Positions 7,357-14,288 of a DNA stretch of 14,288 nucleotides are shown in pieces. The notes under the pieces were generated by a model. That model had not been told where the DNA came from, searched no databases, and worked only from the letters and a program-made list of their open reading frames with translations. A program made the position numbers and the translations under genes. Positions within the stretch are counted from its first letter, which is position 1. The number at the start of each line of letters is the position of its first letter. Origin of the DNA: Bacteroidales bacterium (lineage in GTDB: Bacteria > Bacteroidota > Bacteroidia > Bacteroidales > Bacteroidaceae); assembly GCA_004556745.1 (NCBI GenBank), contig SFFY01000054.1, positions 1 to 14,288 of the forward strand. The letters run 5' to 3'.

Positions 7357-7395
7357 TAAAAAACTCCGCACGCAGAACATTCTGCGTGCGGAGTT
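7357..7395 (-). terminator. Strong intrinsic terminator of the GH36-like hydrolase gene
   Basis: A perfect 14-bp stem (AACTCCGCACGCAG at 7362-7375 with its complement at 7382-7395, AACATT loop) lies 28 bp past the hydrolase stop. On the minus strand it runs directly into TTTTTTATTTG, giving the classical GC-rich hairpin plus U tract. Read on the plus strand, the stem is not followed by a T run. Confidence 0.85.
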
Positions 7396-7423
7396 GCGTT
7401 TAGGGGGTTGTTGGGGTTATACT

Positions 7424-10400
7424 TTATTTGATAACCTTTTTGCCGTTGAGGATGAATACGCCCTGTACGGGGGCTGCGTTGAGGCGGCGGCCGCTGAGGT
7501 CATACATCACGTCTTTCGTCTTGCTTTCGGTGTTGAGGCTGTTGATGCCGGTTTCTTCACCGCCCGTGATGGTGAGCAGAGCGTCGACAATCTGTCCGCC
7601 GTTGGCGATGATACCGTTAGCACCGGTAGCCGTGCCGTCGGCTGCGAGCTGACCGCCCGGGTCTACGCTGTTCCAGTCGATTTTGAAACGAATGCGGTAC
7701 GTGCCGTTCGTGCCGGGAGCGGTGAACGAGGGAGGATTAACCACGGCGCGGGCATTGCCCGTAAGACGGGTGCCTGCCGAGTTATAGCCGCTGCTGTCGT
7801 CGTTGAAATTGCCCGAGTAGAACGAGAAAGCGTAAACTTCCGTGTCGGTCTGCGTGGTGCTGCCTTCGGTGAAAGAGAAGTGCTTGTCGTTGTCGGCATC
7901 GATGAACACGTAGCCGTGCATCCAAGAACCTGTCCAGTTGAACGTCGTGGTCAGCGTGCTGCCTGCGGTGCAGGTGAAGTGCGCGTTCTCGTCTTCGGTG
8001 AGGTCGATGTAAGGCTTGCGGCTGGAAAGGGATACGCTTTGTGCCGTCTGTCCGCTTTCGGTCAGCGTGATGCTGTTGATATAGCGGTCGGTGCGGGTGG
8101 CAGAAGCGTCCTTGTCGAAGTTGACGGGATAGTCCTCGGCAACCTTAATCGTGTAAGAGAGGTTGAACGCGGGGTTGTAGGTTGCGCCGTTGCTTACGCC
8201 CTTGTCTTCGGCTGAGGTATCAACGTTGCTGTCGAAGATGAACTTCTCGGGCACTGCGATGCGGTACGTACCGTTGGTGGCGATTTCGTCTGCGAGCGTA
8301 ACGATTACCTTCGTGCCGTCGGTCTCGCTCTTGGCGAAGGCGGCGGTGGTAACGGTGGCGTTGGAAGCGTCTTTCACGTCAAGAGCCGTTTCGCTTACGA
8401 GACCTACTTCTGCGGGAAAGGTCAGCGTAATGGTGCTGAGGCTTTCGAGGCGGCTGCCGTTTTCAGGGTCGGAAGCCGTGAGGGTAAAAGTGTCAGACGG
8501 AGCTTCCACTTCGGAGAGCGAGCCGTCGAAAGCGAATACGCTGCTGCCGGGGAGCGTCACGGTGAGCTGCGTGTCGTAGCTGATGGCCTGGCCTTCGGCG
8601 AAGCCGGGGAGGGCATCCTGTACGCTGAACGACTTAACGAAATACATTGCGCCGTTCACGTTGGCGGGAATGTTGAGCGCGTCGCGCAGCGTGAAGGTGT
8701 AGGTCTGCGAAGAGTTGCTGCCGTTGCGCAGGGCGAGGGTAGCCTTTGTGCCGTTCCAAGAAGCCCAACCGTATACGTTGGCCTTAGAGCCGTCCCAAGG
8801 ATTGCCGCCTACCCAGTGAGCATCGGGCAATACGTCGGCATTCTTCTTCTGCCACTTGATGCACTCGGCGAGGTCACCCCAGAGTGCACCGCCGTTGATG
8901 CTGTTCATGCGTTCATAGTCGTTGTAGAGTTCCACCATGCCAGAGCCGCATACGAAGGCGCAGCGCAGTTCGCGGCGTGCGGGTTCGTAGGCCATGTTCT
9001 TGCTCACCTGTCCGTGGGTGGAGAGAATGAAGCCGTGGGTCATCAGCGTGTTGATGGGGCAGATGGGAGAGTTCGTCACGTAGTTCTGGTAAACGAGGCG
9101 GTCGCGGTAGGTAATCCAGTTTTCGCGGTCGATGCTGTTGTTGCCAATCGTGCCGTAGTCGCCTTCCTGACGCCACGTAGCGTCGGTGTAGTGATACCAG
9201 AAGGGGCTTGCCCACGTGCCGACGGTGGTGTTGAAGAAGATGTCGCGCTTGAGCTCTTCGCGCACGAAGCGTTCGAGGCGGATAATACCTTCGGCGTTCT
9301 CATTGCCCGTGTCGCCTGCATCGGGACCAACGGCAGAGAACTGTGCGGAGATACCGTCGAACTTGAAGAAGCGGAAGTCGCCGTTGTTCTGCGTGAGGTT
9401 CTTGGCGGCAGCCTTAAACGTAGCGTAGTATTCGGGGTTGGAGAGTTCCATCTTCTGTCCCTTGTTTGTCCAGTACTGGCGGCGGTAGTTGCCGCTTTGG
9501 CCGTAGCCGCCCACCGGGCCGAGCCATGCGCCTACGCCAGCGCCCATCTGGGCGGCGAGGGCGGCGATGTCACGCATTTCGTTGGGGAAGCCGGCGTGGA
9601 AGGTCCACGTGCCGTAGTTATCCCAGCCGTCGTCGATGACGAAACTGCTCGGGCCAACGCCGTAAACGTCGTAGAAGTCGCTCTTCCAGTGGTTGAGCAC
9701 GTCGAGCACCTGATTGGCGTTCATGTTGTTGGTAGGATTGGCTGCGTTGTTGCGGTCGATGTTCAGTTCATACCAAGAGATGTAGCAGGGGTTAGCGCGC
9801 CAGGGCACTGCGCGTTCGCGTTCGGAGTAGGCGAGGAACGAGCGGCGCTTCTGCGTCTTGTGGATATTGCTGTTGTCCTGTGTGCCGTCCTGGGCAATCA
9901 GACCTACAACGCCGCTAATCTTCCAAGTTTCGCCGGCGGCGAGCGTCGTGTTGCGGCTCCAAAGGCCTTGGATGCCCACTACGTCGGTGGTGATGGCTGC
10001 GCCTTCTTTCGGCGTGTAAATCTTCACGGTCATCGTAGAGTTGGCATCAACCTCTTCGGTTGCTTTCTCAACGAATACGCGGATCTTGAACGTGCCGGCG
10101 TAGGGAGCGGTGAAGACAAACGTGTTATTGCTGTGCTCATTGCCGGAGAAGCCCGAGTGGTAGTCGCTGGCGGCTACGTCGCCGGCATTGTCGAGCAGGT
10201 CGGCGCCGCCAAAGTTGAGGCGGTGGTTACCGCTGGTGTATGCCACGGTGACTTCCACCTTCTGATTAGCCTCGAGCGTCACGCCTTCCTTCGTGTAAGC
10301 GAGCACGTTGGGATAGTTTGCGCCCGTTGCTTCGATAACGCGGTTGGGCAGGCTTGCGCTTGCCACCGTAGTCCAAGAAGTAGCGGTGAGCGAAATGGGG

Positions 10401-11806
10401 TCGAGTGTCGTGGTGAGCGTGTAGTTGTCTTCCGCGCCGGAAGCCTCGCCCACGGTGTTGTAGGCCACGGGGTTTTCAAGACCGGCGAAGATCTTGTTGC
10501 TCATCAGCACGGCGCCGCGCGTGTTGCCCACGGTAGCGGGCGTAGAGCCAGCGGCTTGCGTGTCTACGTTGTAGATAAGGGGAATGACGTTGTACATGTC
10601 TACGTCGTTAGCGCCTGTCAGCTCCATCTCGGTGCGGAGGTAGTGGCTGCCGTCGCGGAGCACGGCTTTCCACACGATGTTCACCGTTGCGCCCTTATAA
10701 GTATAGGTGTAGTTGGCAACGAGTGCGAGGCCGTTGTAGTGCTCTGCACCGCCCACGGCTGCGCTTTCGCCCGTGAGGGTCTCGGTCGTAACGCTGTTGA
10801 GCGTCATGGCAGAGGCGGGCACGTTGTCGCCCGAACCGAAGGCAACGGTAAATACTTCCGTGCCGGGGAGGAGGTTCATGGCGTTGGAGCCGGCGAAATA
10901 GAGCGAGTTGTTAGCCTTTACGAACGAGGCTGCCAGCACGTTGTTGTAGAGCGTGTAGGTGTCGGCGGTCGTTGCCACTTTGGCTTCGCCCACGGCTTCC
11001 TGCTGCGCGGGATAGAGCACGGCGTTGGTGTAGGCCGTGGCGGCGGGCTGCTCGGGAATGGTGGCGTAGGCCACGGTGATGGTCTTCGTCACGTCGTTCA
11101 CGGAGATGATGACAAACTTGCCCTCTTGTGCCGTTGCGCTCACCGCGCTCTTTTGCAGGCGACCCTCGCTGGTCACGGTCTGGCCGTTGGTGTAAGCCGT
11201 GCCGTTAACGGTAACGGTCGTGCCGGCGGGCGCTACGATGGTGTAGGTGTGGGTCTGCAAGTCGGCTTCGGCAAACTGCCAGCGGCTGCCGCCGTCGTTT
11301 GCGCCGTTGTCCTTCCAATAGCCAAGCGTAGTGGTGCCATCGAGAGGGTTAGCCGAATCGTTTACGCCCTGAAACCAGTTAAGGTACTTAGTGGCCACGC
11401 TTGTCGTGTTGTACAGGGCAATCTCATAATAGTCGCCCGAGTAGTTGTTACACTTGAAGTAAGCGCCGTCGGTTTTGCTGTCGGTCAGCCGGAGAAAACC
11501 TTTGGTGCCGTCGGAGTAGCTTGCGGCTTTGGTGTAGCTCAGCCACTTCTTGGAAGTGTAGCAATAGATGTAGTAGGTATCAGAGATACCAGCCGAATAG
11601 AAGGCAAACAGCGCTTTGTTCTCGTCTGTCTGCGTGGGGGCGGTGTAGCCATTGGCGTAATAGCCGTTACCGCTCACCATTGTGTAGAGGTGCTCCGGCT
11701 TCCCGTTTGACGGGTCGGTCGAGGACGCCTCAATCTTGTCGGCCCACGCCTGTCCGGCAAAGCACAGAAGCAGGGCCATCAAAGAGAAATACTTTTTCAT
11801 AAGCAT
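7424..11806 (-). CDS. Large secreted multidomain GH36/clan GH-D-like glycoside hydrolase
   Basis: The 1460-residue protein has a signal peptide at about 3-22 (YFSLMALLLCFAGQAWA|D). A beta-rich, ricin-like N-terminal domain (about 37-180) follows, then a small beta repeat (185-250) and an N-terminal beta-supersandwich typical of GH36-type enzymes (about 260-640) that appears to include a CBM-like insertion near 500-600. The (beta/alpha)8 catalytic domain is at about 650-1000. It shows SWYELNIDR, VIDDGWD (D725/D726), FRFFKFDGIS with likely nucleophile D817, and WRQEGDYG with D883 as candidate acid/base before WITYRD. A Big_5-like Ig domain (about 1103-1195), a GEVED-like beta-sandwich with DADNDKHFSF (about 1290-1415) and a Por-type C-terminus (YDLSGRR...GVFILNGKKVIK) follow. 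Likely an alpha-galactosidase or alpha-N-acetylgalactosaminidase acting on external glycans; the substrate is not determinable here. ATG at 11800 (MKKYF) is an equally plausible start. Confidence 0.85.
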   Translation of the reverse strand: MLMKKYFSLMALLLCFAGQAWADKIEASSTDPSNGKPEHLYTMVSGNGYYANGYTAPTQTDENKALFAFYSAGISDTYYIYCYTSKKWLSYTKAASYSDGTKGFLRLTDSKTDGAYFKCNNYSGDYYEIALYNTTSVATKYLNWFQGVNDSANPLDGTTTLGYWKDNGANDGGSRWQFAEADLQTHTYTIVAPAGTTVTVNGTAYTNGQTVTSEGRLQKSAVSATAQEGKFVIISVNDVTKTITVAYATIPEQPAATAYTNAVLYPAQQEAVGEAKVATTADTYTLYNNVLAASFVKANNSLYFAGSNAMNLLPGTEVFTVAFGSGDNVPASAMTLNSVTTETLTGESAAVGGAEHYNGLALVANYTYTYKGATVNIVWKAVLRDGSHYLRTEMELTGANDVDMYNVIPLIYNVDTQAAGSTPATVGNTRGAVLMSNKIFAGLENPVAYNTVGEASGAEDNYTLTTTLDPISLTATSWTTVASASLPNRVIEATGANYPNVLAYTKEGVTLEANQKVEVTVAYTSGNHRLNFGGADLLDNAGDVAASDYHSGFSGNEHSNNTFVFTAPYAGTFKIRVFVEKATEEVDANSTMTVKIYTPKEGAAITTDVVGIQGLWSRNTTLAAGETWKISGVVGLIAQDGTQDNSNIHKTQKRRSFLAYSERERAVPWRANPCYISWYELNIDRNNAANPTNNMNANQVLDVLNHWKSDFYDVYGVGPSSFVIDDGWDNYGTWTFHAGFPNEMRDIAALAAQMGAGVGAWLGPVGGYGQSGNYRRQYWTNKGQKMELSNPEYYATFKAAAKNLTQNNGDFRFFKFDGISAQFSAVGPDAGDTGNENAEGIIRLERFVREELKRDIFFNTTVGTWASPFWYHYTDATWRQEGDYGTIGNNSIDRENWITYRDRLVYQNYVTNSPICPINTLMTHGFILSTHGQVSKNMAYEPARRELRCAFVCGSGMVELYNDYERMNSINGGALWGDLAECIKWQKKNADVLPDAHWVGGNPWDGSKANVYGWASWNGTKATLALRNGSNSSQTYTFTLRDALNIPANVNGAMYFVKSFSVQDALPGFAEGQAISYDTQLTVTLPGSSVFAFDGSLSEVEAPSDTFTLTASDPENGSRLESLSTITLTFPAEVGLVSETALDVKDASNATVTTAAFAKSETDGTKVIVTLADEIATNGTYRIAVPEKFIFDSNVDTSAEDKGVSNGATYNPAFNLSYTIKVAEDYPVNFDKDASATRTDRYINSITLTESGQTAQSVSLSSRKPYIDLTEDENAHFTCTAGSTLTTTFNWTGSWMHGYVFIDADNDKHFSFTEGSTTQTDTEVYAFSFYSGNFNDDSSGYNSAGTRLTGNARAVVNPPSFTAPGTNGTYRIRFKIDWNSVDPGGQLAADGTATGANGIIANGGQIVDALLTITGGEETGINSLNTESKTKDVMYDLSGRRLNAAPVQGVFILNGKKVIK

Positions 11807-11918
11807 TACACAGAGGTTTTAGGTTGATAATAAAAGGTTAATAAAAAGTTGTTTTGTCAATGGAGTAGGGGGCAGAGATTGGAATTTGCAGTGTTATGGA
11901 TTTTAGACAAAAACATTC

Positions 11919-12267
11919 AAAACCGCTTGTGCCGTTTGAAGCCCGAGGGCTACGCCGCCGGACTTAATGCCGAGCCCGTGAGCTTGTGGCTCACGCTCGT
12001 CCTTAATTCCTGCGGCTGCGGTCGGTTCCCGGCCGCTTCAAACGTCGCAAGCAAAAAACAGGAAAAAGTAAAGCATTACTATGCCATATCCTTTTTTAAG
12101 ATAAAAAGTATTTGTCTACTTTTTTCTGTTTTTTGCTTGTCCTGTGTGAGGTGGCTGCCTTGCAGCCACAGCCTTAACGGATAAAGCAAGAGACGAAAAG
12201 CTCTGCTTTCAGGCTCGTGGTTTATCTGTTAAGGCGGCCTTTGGCCTCACACAGAACAAGCGGTTTT
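11919..12267. repeat. Foldback element of nested inverted repeats
   Basis: The roughly 490-bp gap between the two minus-strand genes contains a nested structure. The outer arms are AAAACCGCTTGT (11919-11930) and its exact complement (12256-12267). The inner arms are 23 bp (12048-12070 versus 12117-12139, one mismatch), around an A+T-rich centre (12071-12116). Each half also folds on itself. The left half (about 11925-12052) has GTTTGAAGC/GCTTCAAAC and CGTGAGC/GCTCACG. The right half (12141-12254) has CTGTGTGAGG/CCTCACACAG-type ends, GTGGCTGC/GCAGCCAC (12151-12169) and CCTTAAC/GTTAAGG. It resembles a non-autonomous foldback or composite REP element. The hydrolase promoter must lie in 11807-11918 or within it; no TAnnTTTG match was found. 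Confidence 0.7.
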
Positions 12268-12281
12268 TATTGTTTTTGTTC

Positions 12282-12296
12282 CAAAAATGCTTTTTG
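12282..12296 (-). terminator. Weak A/T-rich hairpin after the acyltransferase gene
   Basis: CAAAAA and TTTTTG pair around TGC just 3 bp past the acyltransferase stop. The stem is almost entirely A-T, so it is a poor intrinsic terminator by itself. The right half of the foldback element further along on this strand could supply the stronger hairpin. Readthrough into the hydrolase gene therefore cannot be excluded. Confidence 0.3.
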
Positions 12297-12299
12297 TTT

Positions 12300-13376
12300 T
12301 TACACCTTCAAGAACACGCCGCAGCGATACATCGCCAGCAGCAGGGCAAATACGATGGCGAAATTGCCAAACGTGAGCCACGCCTCGTAGAAATCGCCCA
12401 AAAGCGGCGCAAGCCCGTAACTCACCGACTGCACCGCGCTGCGGAAGTTCACCACCTCGCCTATCATGTAGGCGGCGATGGAGTTCATGCCGTATATCTT
12501 GAGCCAATTCAGCCCCCGGCTGTGTCCTTTAACGTCTATCCACCAGTAGAACAGCCACATCAGCAGGAAGCACAGGCCGCCCGAGAAGAGCGTCATGCTG
12601 CCTGTCCATATCCTTTTGATGATCGGCATTTCCAGGCTCCACAGCAGCCCTGCCGCCACCAGCGCGATGCCTATGGCAAAGAGGAGCCGCGCGGCTTTTT
12701 CGGAATTGGCCTTGCCGTGCTTCTTGATAATCTGTCCGGCAAATGCGCCGAGCAGCACCGTTACGCCAAACGTCAGCGAACTGAGTATCCACGAATAGGA
12801 CGCATCGCCCTGAAAGCGTCCCAGCACCAGCGCGTCGAGGCGCAGGGCAAAGTTGCCCTCCGGCGTGTAGTCGCCCAAGAGCATCGTCGGCACGGTGTAG
12901 CCTGCCAGCAGCAGCGCGGCGGCTATGATTTGCCCTTTCACCTTGCAGTTTAGCACAATCAGGGCCGTGATGAGGTAGCCTGCGGCGATGGCCTGCAGGG
13001 TGTTGGTATATATATAAATATTGTGTGGGTCAAAGCCGAGCAGGTTGCCCTGCACCACCATGCCCAAGAGAAACAGCACGAAGAAGCGTTTCACCACCTT
13101 GCGGTAGACAGCCGCCTTGCCGCCGCCGGCCAGCATTTTGCCGAAAGAGAACGGGATAGACGTGCCGCTGATAAAGAGGAAGAGCGGCATCACCAAGTCC
13201 CACGCGCGGAAACCAGCCCACGCCTCGTGGTCGAGTTGATAAAGAATGGCTTTGGCGGCGGGCGCGTCTATCTGCCACAACACGGCGCACGCCACTGGCT
13301 GCAGGAATACCAGCAGAAAGAGGTCAAAGCCCCGCAGAATGTCTAACGAGGCAAGCCGACGGTGTTGTGCGTCCAT
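12300..13376 (-). CDS. Polytopic membrane acyltransferase, COG4299/DUF5009 (HGSNAT-like)
   Basis: The 358-residue integral membrane protein has roughly ten hydrophobic segments. It resembles the bacterial relatives of heparan-alpha-glucosaminide N-acetyltransferase. The start RLASLDILRGFDLFLL matches the family's R-L-x-S-L-D-x-L-R-G motif. LDHEAWAGFRAWDLVMPLFL provides the conserved His (H50), Trp and Asp (D60) of the putative active region. NTLQAIAAGY, IWTGSMTLFSGGL, FYWWIDV and GMNSIAAYM are further family landmarks. HGSNAT moves an acetyl group from cytosolic acetyl-CoA to a sugar amine across the membrane. The bacterial acceptor is not established, and glycan or sugar acetylation is inference. 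ATG at 13376 (MDAQHRRLASL) is preferred. The frame extends 51 codons further upstream, but that part reads through a promoter-like site and a repeat hairpin and is unlike the family. Confidence 0.82.
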   Translation of the reverse strand: MDAQHRRLASLDILRGFDLFLLVFLQPVACAVLWQIDAPAAKAILYQLDHEAWAGFRAWDLVMPLFLFISGTSIPFSFGKMLAGGGKAAVYRKVVKRFFVLFLLGMVVQGNLLGFDPHNIYIYTNTLQAIAAGYLITALIVLNCKVKGQIIAAALLLAGYTVPTMLLGDYTPEGNFALRLDALVLGRFQGDASYSWILSSLTFGVTVLLGAFAGQIIKKHGKANSEKAARLLFAIGIALVAAGLLWSLEMPIIKRIWTGSMTLFSGGLCFLLMWLFYWWIDVKGHSRGLNWLKIYGMNSIAAYMIGEVVNFRSAVQSVSYGLAPLLGDFYEAWLTFGNFAIVFALLLAMYRCGVFLKV

Positions 13377-13415
13377 AGTATCGGGTAACAGGTATGCTTT
13401 TCTAATATGCCAAAC

Positions 13416-13428
13416 GGGCGTTTTGCCC
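13416..13428. repeat. Short GGGC/GCCC palindrome of the local repeat family
   Basis: GGGCGTTTTGCCC forms a 4-bp stem with a GTTTT loop in the leader of the acyltransferase gene. It shares the GGGCGTTTTGC core of the palindromes at 3979-3998 and 4044-4063 and looks like a shortened copy. It would be transcribed in the 5' leader, about 40 nt before the start codon. Confidence 0.45.
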
Positions 13429-13439
13429 ATTTTACCTTG

Positions 13440-13447
13440 CAAAAATA
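13440..13447 (-). promoter_or_regulatory. Bacteroidetes-type -7 element upstream of the acyltransferase gene
   Basis: Read on the minus strand this is TATTTTTG, an exact TAnnTTTG match, 63 bp before the ATG at 13376. The region 20-25 bp further upstream on that strand is T-rich (TTTTTATTTTC), which is compatible with a weak -33 element. The predicted leader of about 55-60 nt includes the GGGC/GCCC hairpin. Confidence 0.45.
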
Positions 13448-13683
13448 GGTCTTTTTGCCAAGAAAATAAAAACGCGCCTCCGCGTGCACGCCTTAAAAAC
13501 CGACTTTTGCCGCTTTTCTTATAAGGCAAACGCTCTTTTTGGTGACATAAAAGGCACTTAATTATAAGAGAAAATGCTTTAATTGAAAACTACAAATTAC
13601 AAAACGGTGGGGGGCATTCATAAAAATGTTTAATAATCGGAATTTCCCTAATTCTTTTACGTGATAGTTACTCAAATTTTAAG

Positions 13684-13691
13684 GAACTTTG
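13684..13691 (+). promoter_or_regulatory. Possible -7 element for the terminal secreted-protein gene
   Basis: GAACTTTG keeps the TTTG half of the TAnnTTTG consensus but has GA instead of TA, followed by the GCAGCC context often seen in this group. It lies 83 bp before the ATG at 13775. The rest of the 398-bp divergent spacer (13377-13774) is mainly A+T-rich. Beyond the listed sites it shows only a small ACGCG/CGCGT hairpin at 13472-13485. Confidence 0.3.
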
Positions 13692-13774
13692 CAGCCGAAA
13701 TCATTTATTTTATAGGTTTCTCTCTCATTGAGAAGATTTTTATTCTTATTATTTCAACTAATATCAAAAACACT

Positions 13775-14288
13775 ATGAACAAAAAGTACTTCTTTTTGCT
13801 TACGCTCCTCTTTGCCTTTCTGGGGGGGGGAAAATCTGAAGCGCAGATTTCTGCGACCAGTGAAATTACCAATCAAAAGGCTTACACAATTAAAAGTGTC
13901 GATCGCGGTTACTTTTATTTTAACACAGCGGATAACACGACCCTTTATAGTTCGGGCGTTAATAACGTAGCACCGACAAGTTCTCAAGCAAACAATCAGT
14001 TTGCTTTTCTTCGAGGACTTAACACACCTTCTGGTGAATATTATCTTTATAGTGTAGGTGCGCAGAAATTTGTTGATATTTCTGCCGCTACTACTGTGGG
14101 CGGCGAAAGCATCCATGGTATGCTGTTGTCGGATACTCCCTCAAACGCATCAAAGATTACCTTAACGCAATCGGATAATGCAAGGTATACGGGTTATATT
14201 ATAAAATATGTCAGTCAAAGCAGCAAAAAAGTTAATGTTACAAATTGGCATCATTACGGAAATACATATATAAAAATATTTACTTGCG
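13775..14288 (+). CDS. Secreted protein with ricin-like N-terminal domain, 3'-truncated by window edge
   Basis: The frame is open from ATG at 13775 to the window end: 171 codons, no stop. Residues 1-23 are a signal peptide (MNKKYFFLLTLLFAFLGGGK then SEA|Q). The mature part (about 30-170) is beta-rich and Ser/Thr/Tyr-rich. Landmarks are KAYTIKSVDRGYFYFNT, QFAFLRGL, EYYLYSVGAQKFVDIS and KVNVTNWHHYG. The pattern parallels the N-terminal domain of the hydrolase at 7424-11806 (ALFAFYSAG, YYIYCYTSKKWLSY, KYLNWF), suggesting a shared ricin- or lectin-like fold. The rest of the protein, probably including any catalytic domain, lies beyond the window. It is transcribed divergently from the acyltransferase gene. 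The run of nine G at 13822-13830 falls in the signal-peptide codons. Confidence 0.75.
   Translation, partial: MNKKYFFLLTLLFAFLGGGKSEAQISATSEITNQKAYTIKSVDRGYFYFNTADNTTLYSSGVNNVAPTSSQANNQFAFLRGLNTPSGEYYLYSVGAQKFVDISAATTVGGESIHGMLLSDTPSNASKITLTQSDNARYTGYIIKYVSQSSKKVNVTNWHHYGNTYIKIFTC
13822..13830 (+). repeat. G9 homopolymer tract within signal-peptide codons
   Basis: Nine consecutive G residues encode the end of LGGG at residues 16-19 of the terminal secreted protein. Gain of one G would give a TGA three codons after the tract. Loss of one G would shift into a frame ending at TAG 13968-13970. Only lengths equivalent to nine modulo three keep the long frame, so the tract could act as a slipped-strand on/off switch. 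Confidence 0.85.

Noticed and set aside
7166..8215. 349-codon plus-strand frame spanning the hairpin cluster and the hydrolase 3' end
   Set aside because: It starts in repeats, crosses the minus-strand terminator and runs antisense to coding sequence.
8816..11710. 964-codon plus-strand open frame antisense to the hydrolase
   Set aside because: It lies wholly opposite a gene with clear domains. The product is an Ala/Val/Gly/His/Arg-rich sequence without recognisable motifs, as expected when GC-rich codon bias suppresses antisense stops.
11849..12184. 111-codon plus-strand frame in the spacer upstream of the hydrolase
   Set aside because: It translates the inverted-repeat element. The protein has no domain, and the base composition changes abruptly along it.
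13377..13529. 51-codon upstream extension of the acyltransferase gene on the minus strand
   Set aside because: It reads through a TAnnTTTG promoter match and a repeat hairpin and is Arg/Lys-rich without family similarity. MDAQHRRLASLD at 13376 fits the family.
13754..14116. 120-codon minus-strand frame at the right edge
   Set aside because: It is opposite the plus-strand frame that has a signal peptide and domain-like pattern. Its own product has no recognisable features.

Overview
The window looks like chromosomal DNA from a member of the Bacteroidales, most likely near Prevotellaceae. The evidence is indirect. Start codons lack Shine-Dalgarno sequences, and some promoters match the Bacteroidetes -7 element TAnnTTTG. 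The secreted proteins carry choice-of-anchor J, GH and Por/T9SS-like C-terminal modules typical of this order. The ruvX-def-TPR gene order is also one I associate with Bacteroidales. Species cannot be named from the sequence alone.

Layout, left half (plus strand): the window opens with the 3' part of an A+T-rich AAA/DUF234-type ATPase gene (3-605). A repeat-rich leader follows, abutting metA (713-1600, homoserine O-acyltransferase with the glutamate expected for acetyl-CoA use). Next come a small secreted choice-of-anchor J protein (1631-2587), serS (2660-3937), ruvX (4127-4549), def (4562-5119) and a secreted 659-residue TPR protein (5169-7148). The ruvX-def-TPR trio is closely spaced and probably co-transcribed.

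Right half (minus strand, then plus): a hairpin-rich 275-bp convergent spacer ends in a strong intrinsic terminator for the minus strand. Upstream of it on that strand lies a very large secreted multidomain glycoside hydrolase of the GH36/clan GH-D type (7424-11806). A 350-bp foldback element separates it from a polytopic COG4299/DUF5009-type membrane acyltransferase (12300-13376). Diverging from that gene, the window ends in the 5' part of another secreted-protein gene (13775-14288). Its N-terminal domain resembles that of the hydrolase, and its signal peptide contains a run of nine G residues.

How it fits together: the left half is mostly housekeeping (methionine biosynthesis, serine charging, Holliday-junction/rRNA processing, N-terminal deformylation). 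The right half looks like an accessory surface-glycan region: an exported alpha-glycosidase, a membrane sugar-acetyltransferase-like protein and a possibly phase-variable exported protein. No SusC/SusD pair is seen. Between genes there is a recurrent family of short GC-rich palindromes (GTAGGGGC...GCCC type), often placed at stop codons. These are the clearest unexplained structures, together with the foldback element and the G9 tract. No tRNA, rRNA, CRISPR array, transposase or replication origin was recognised.
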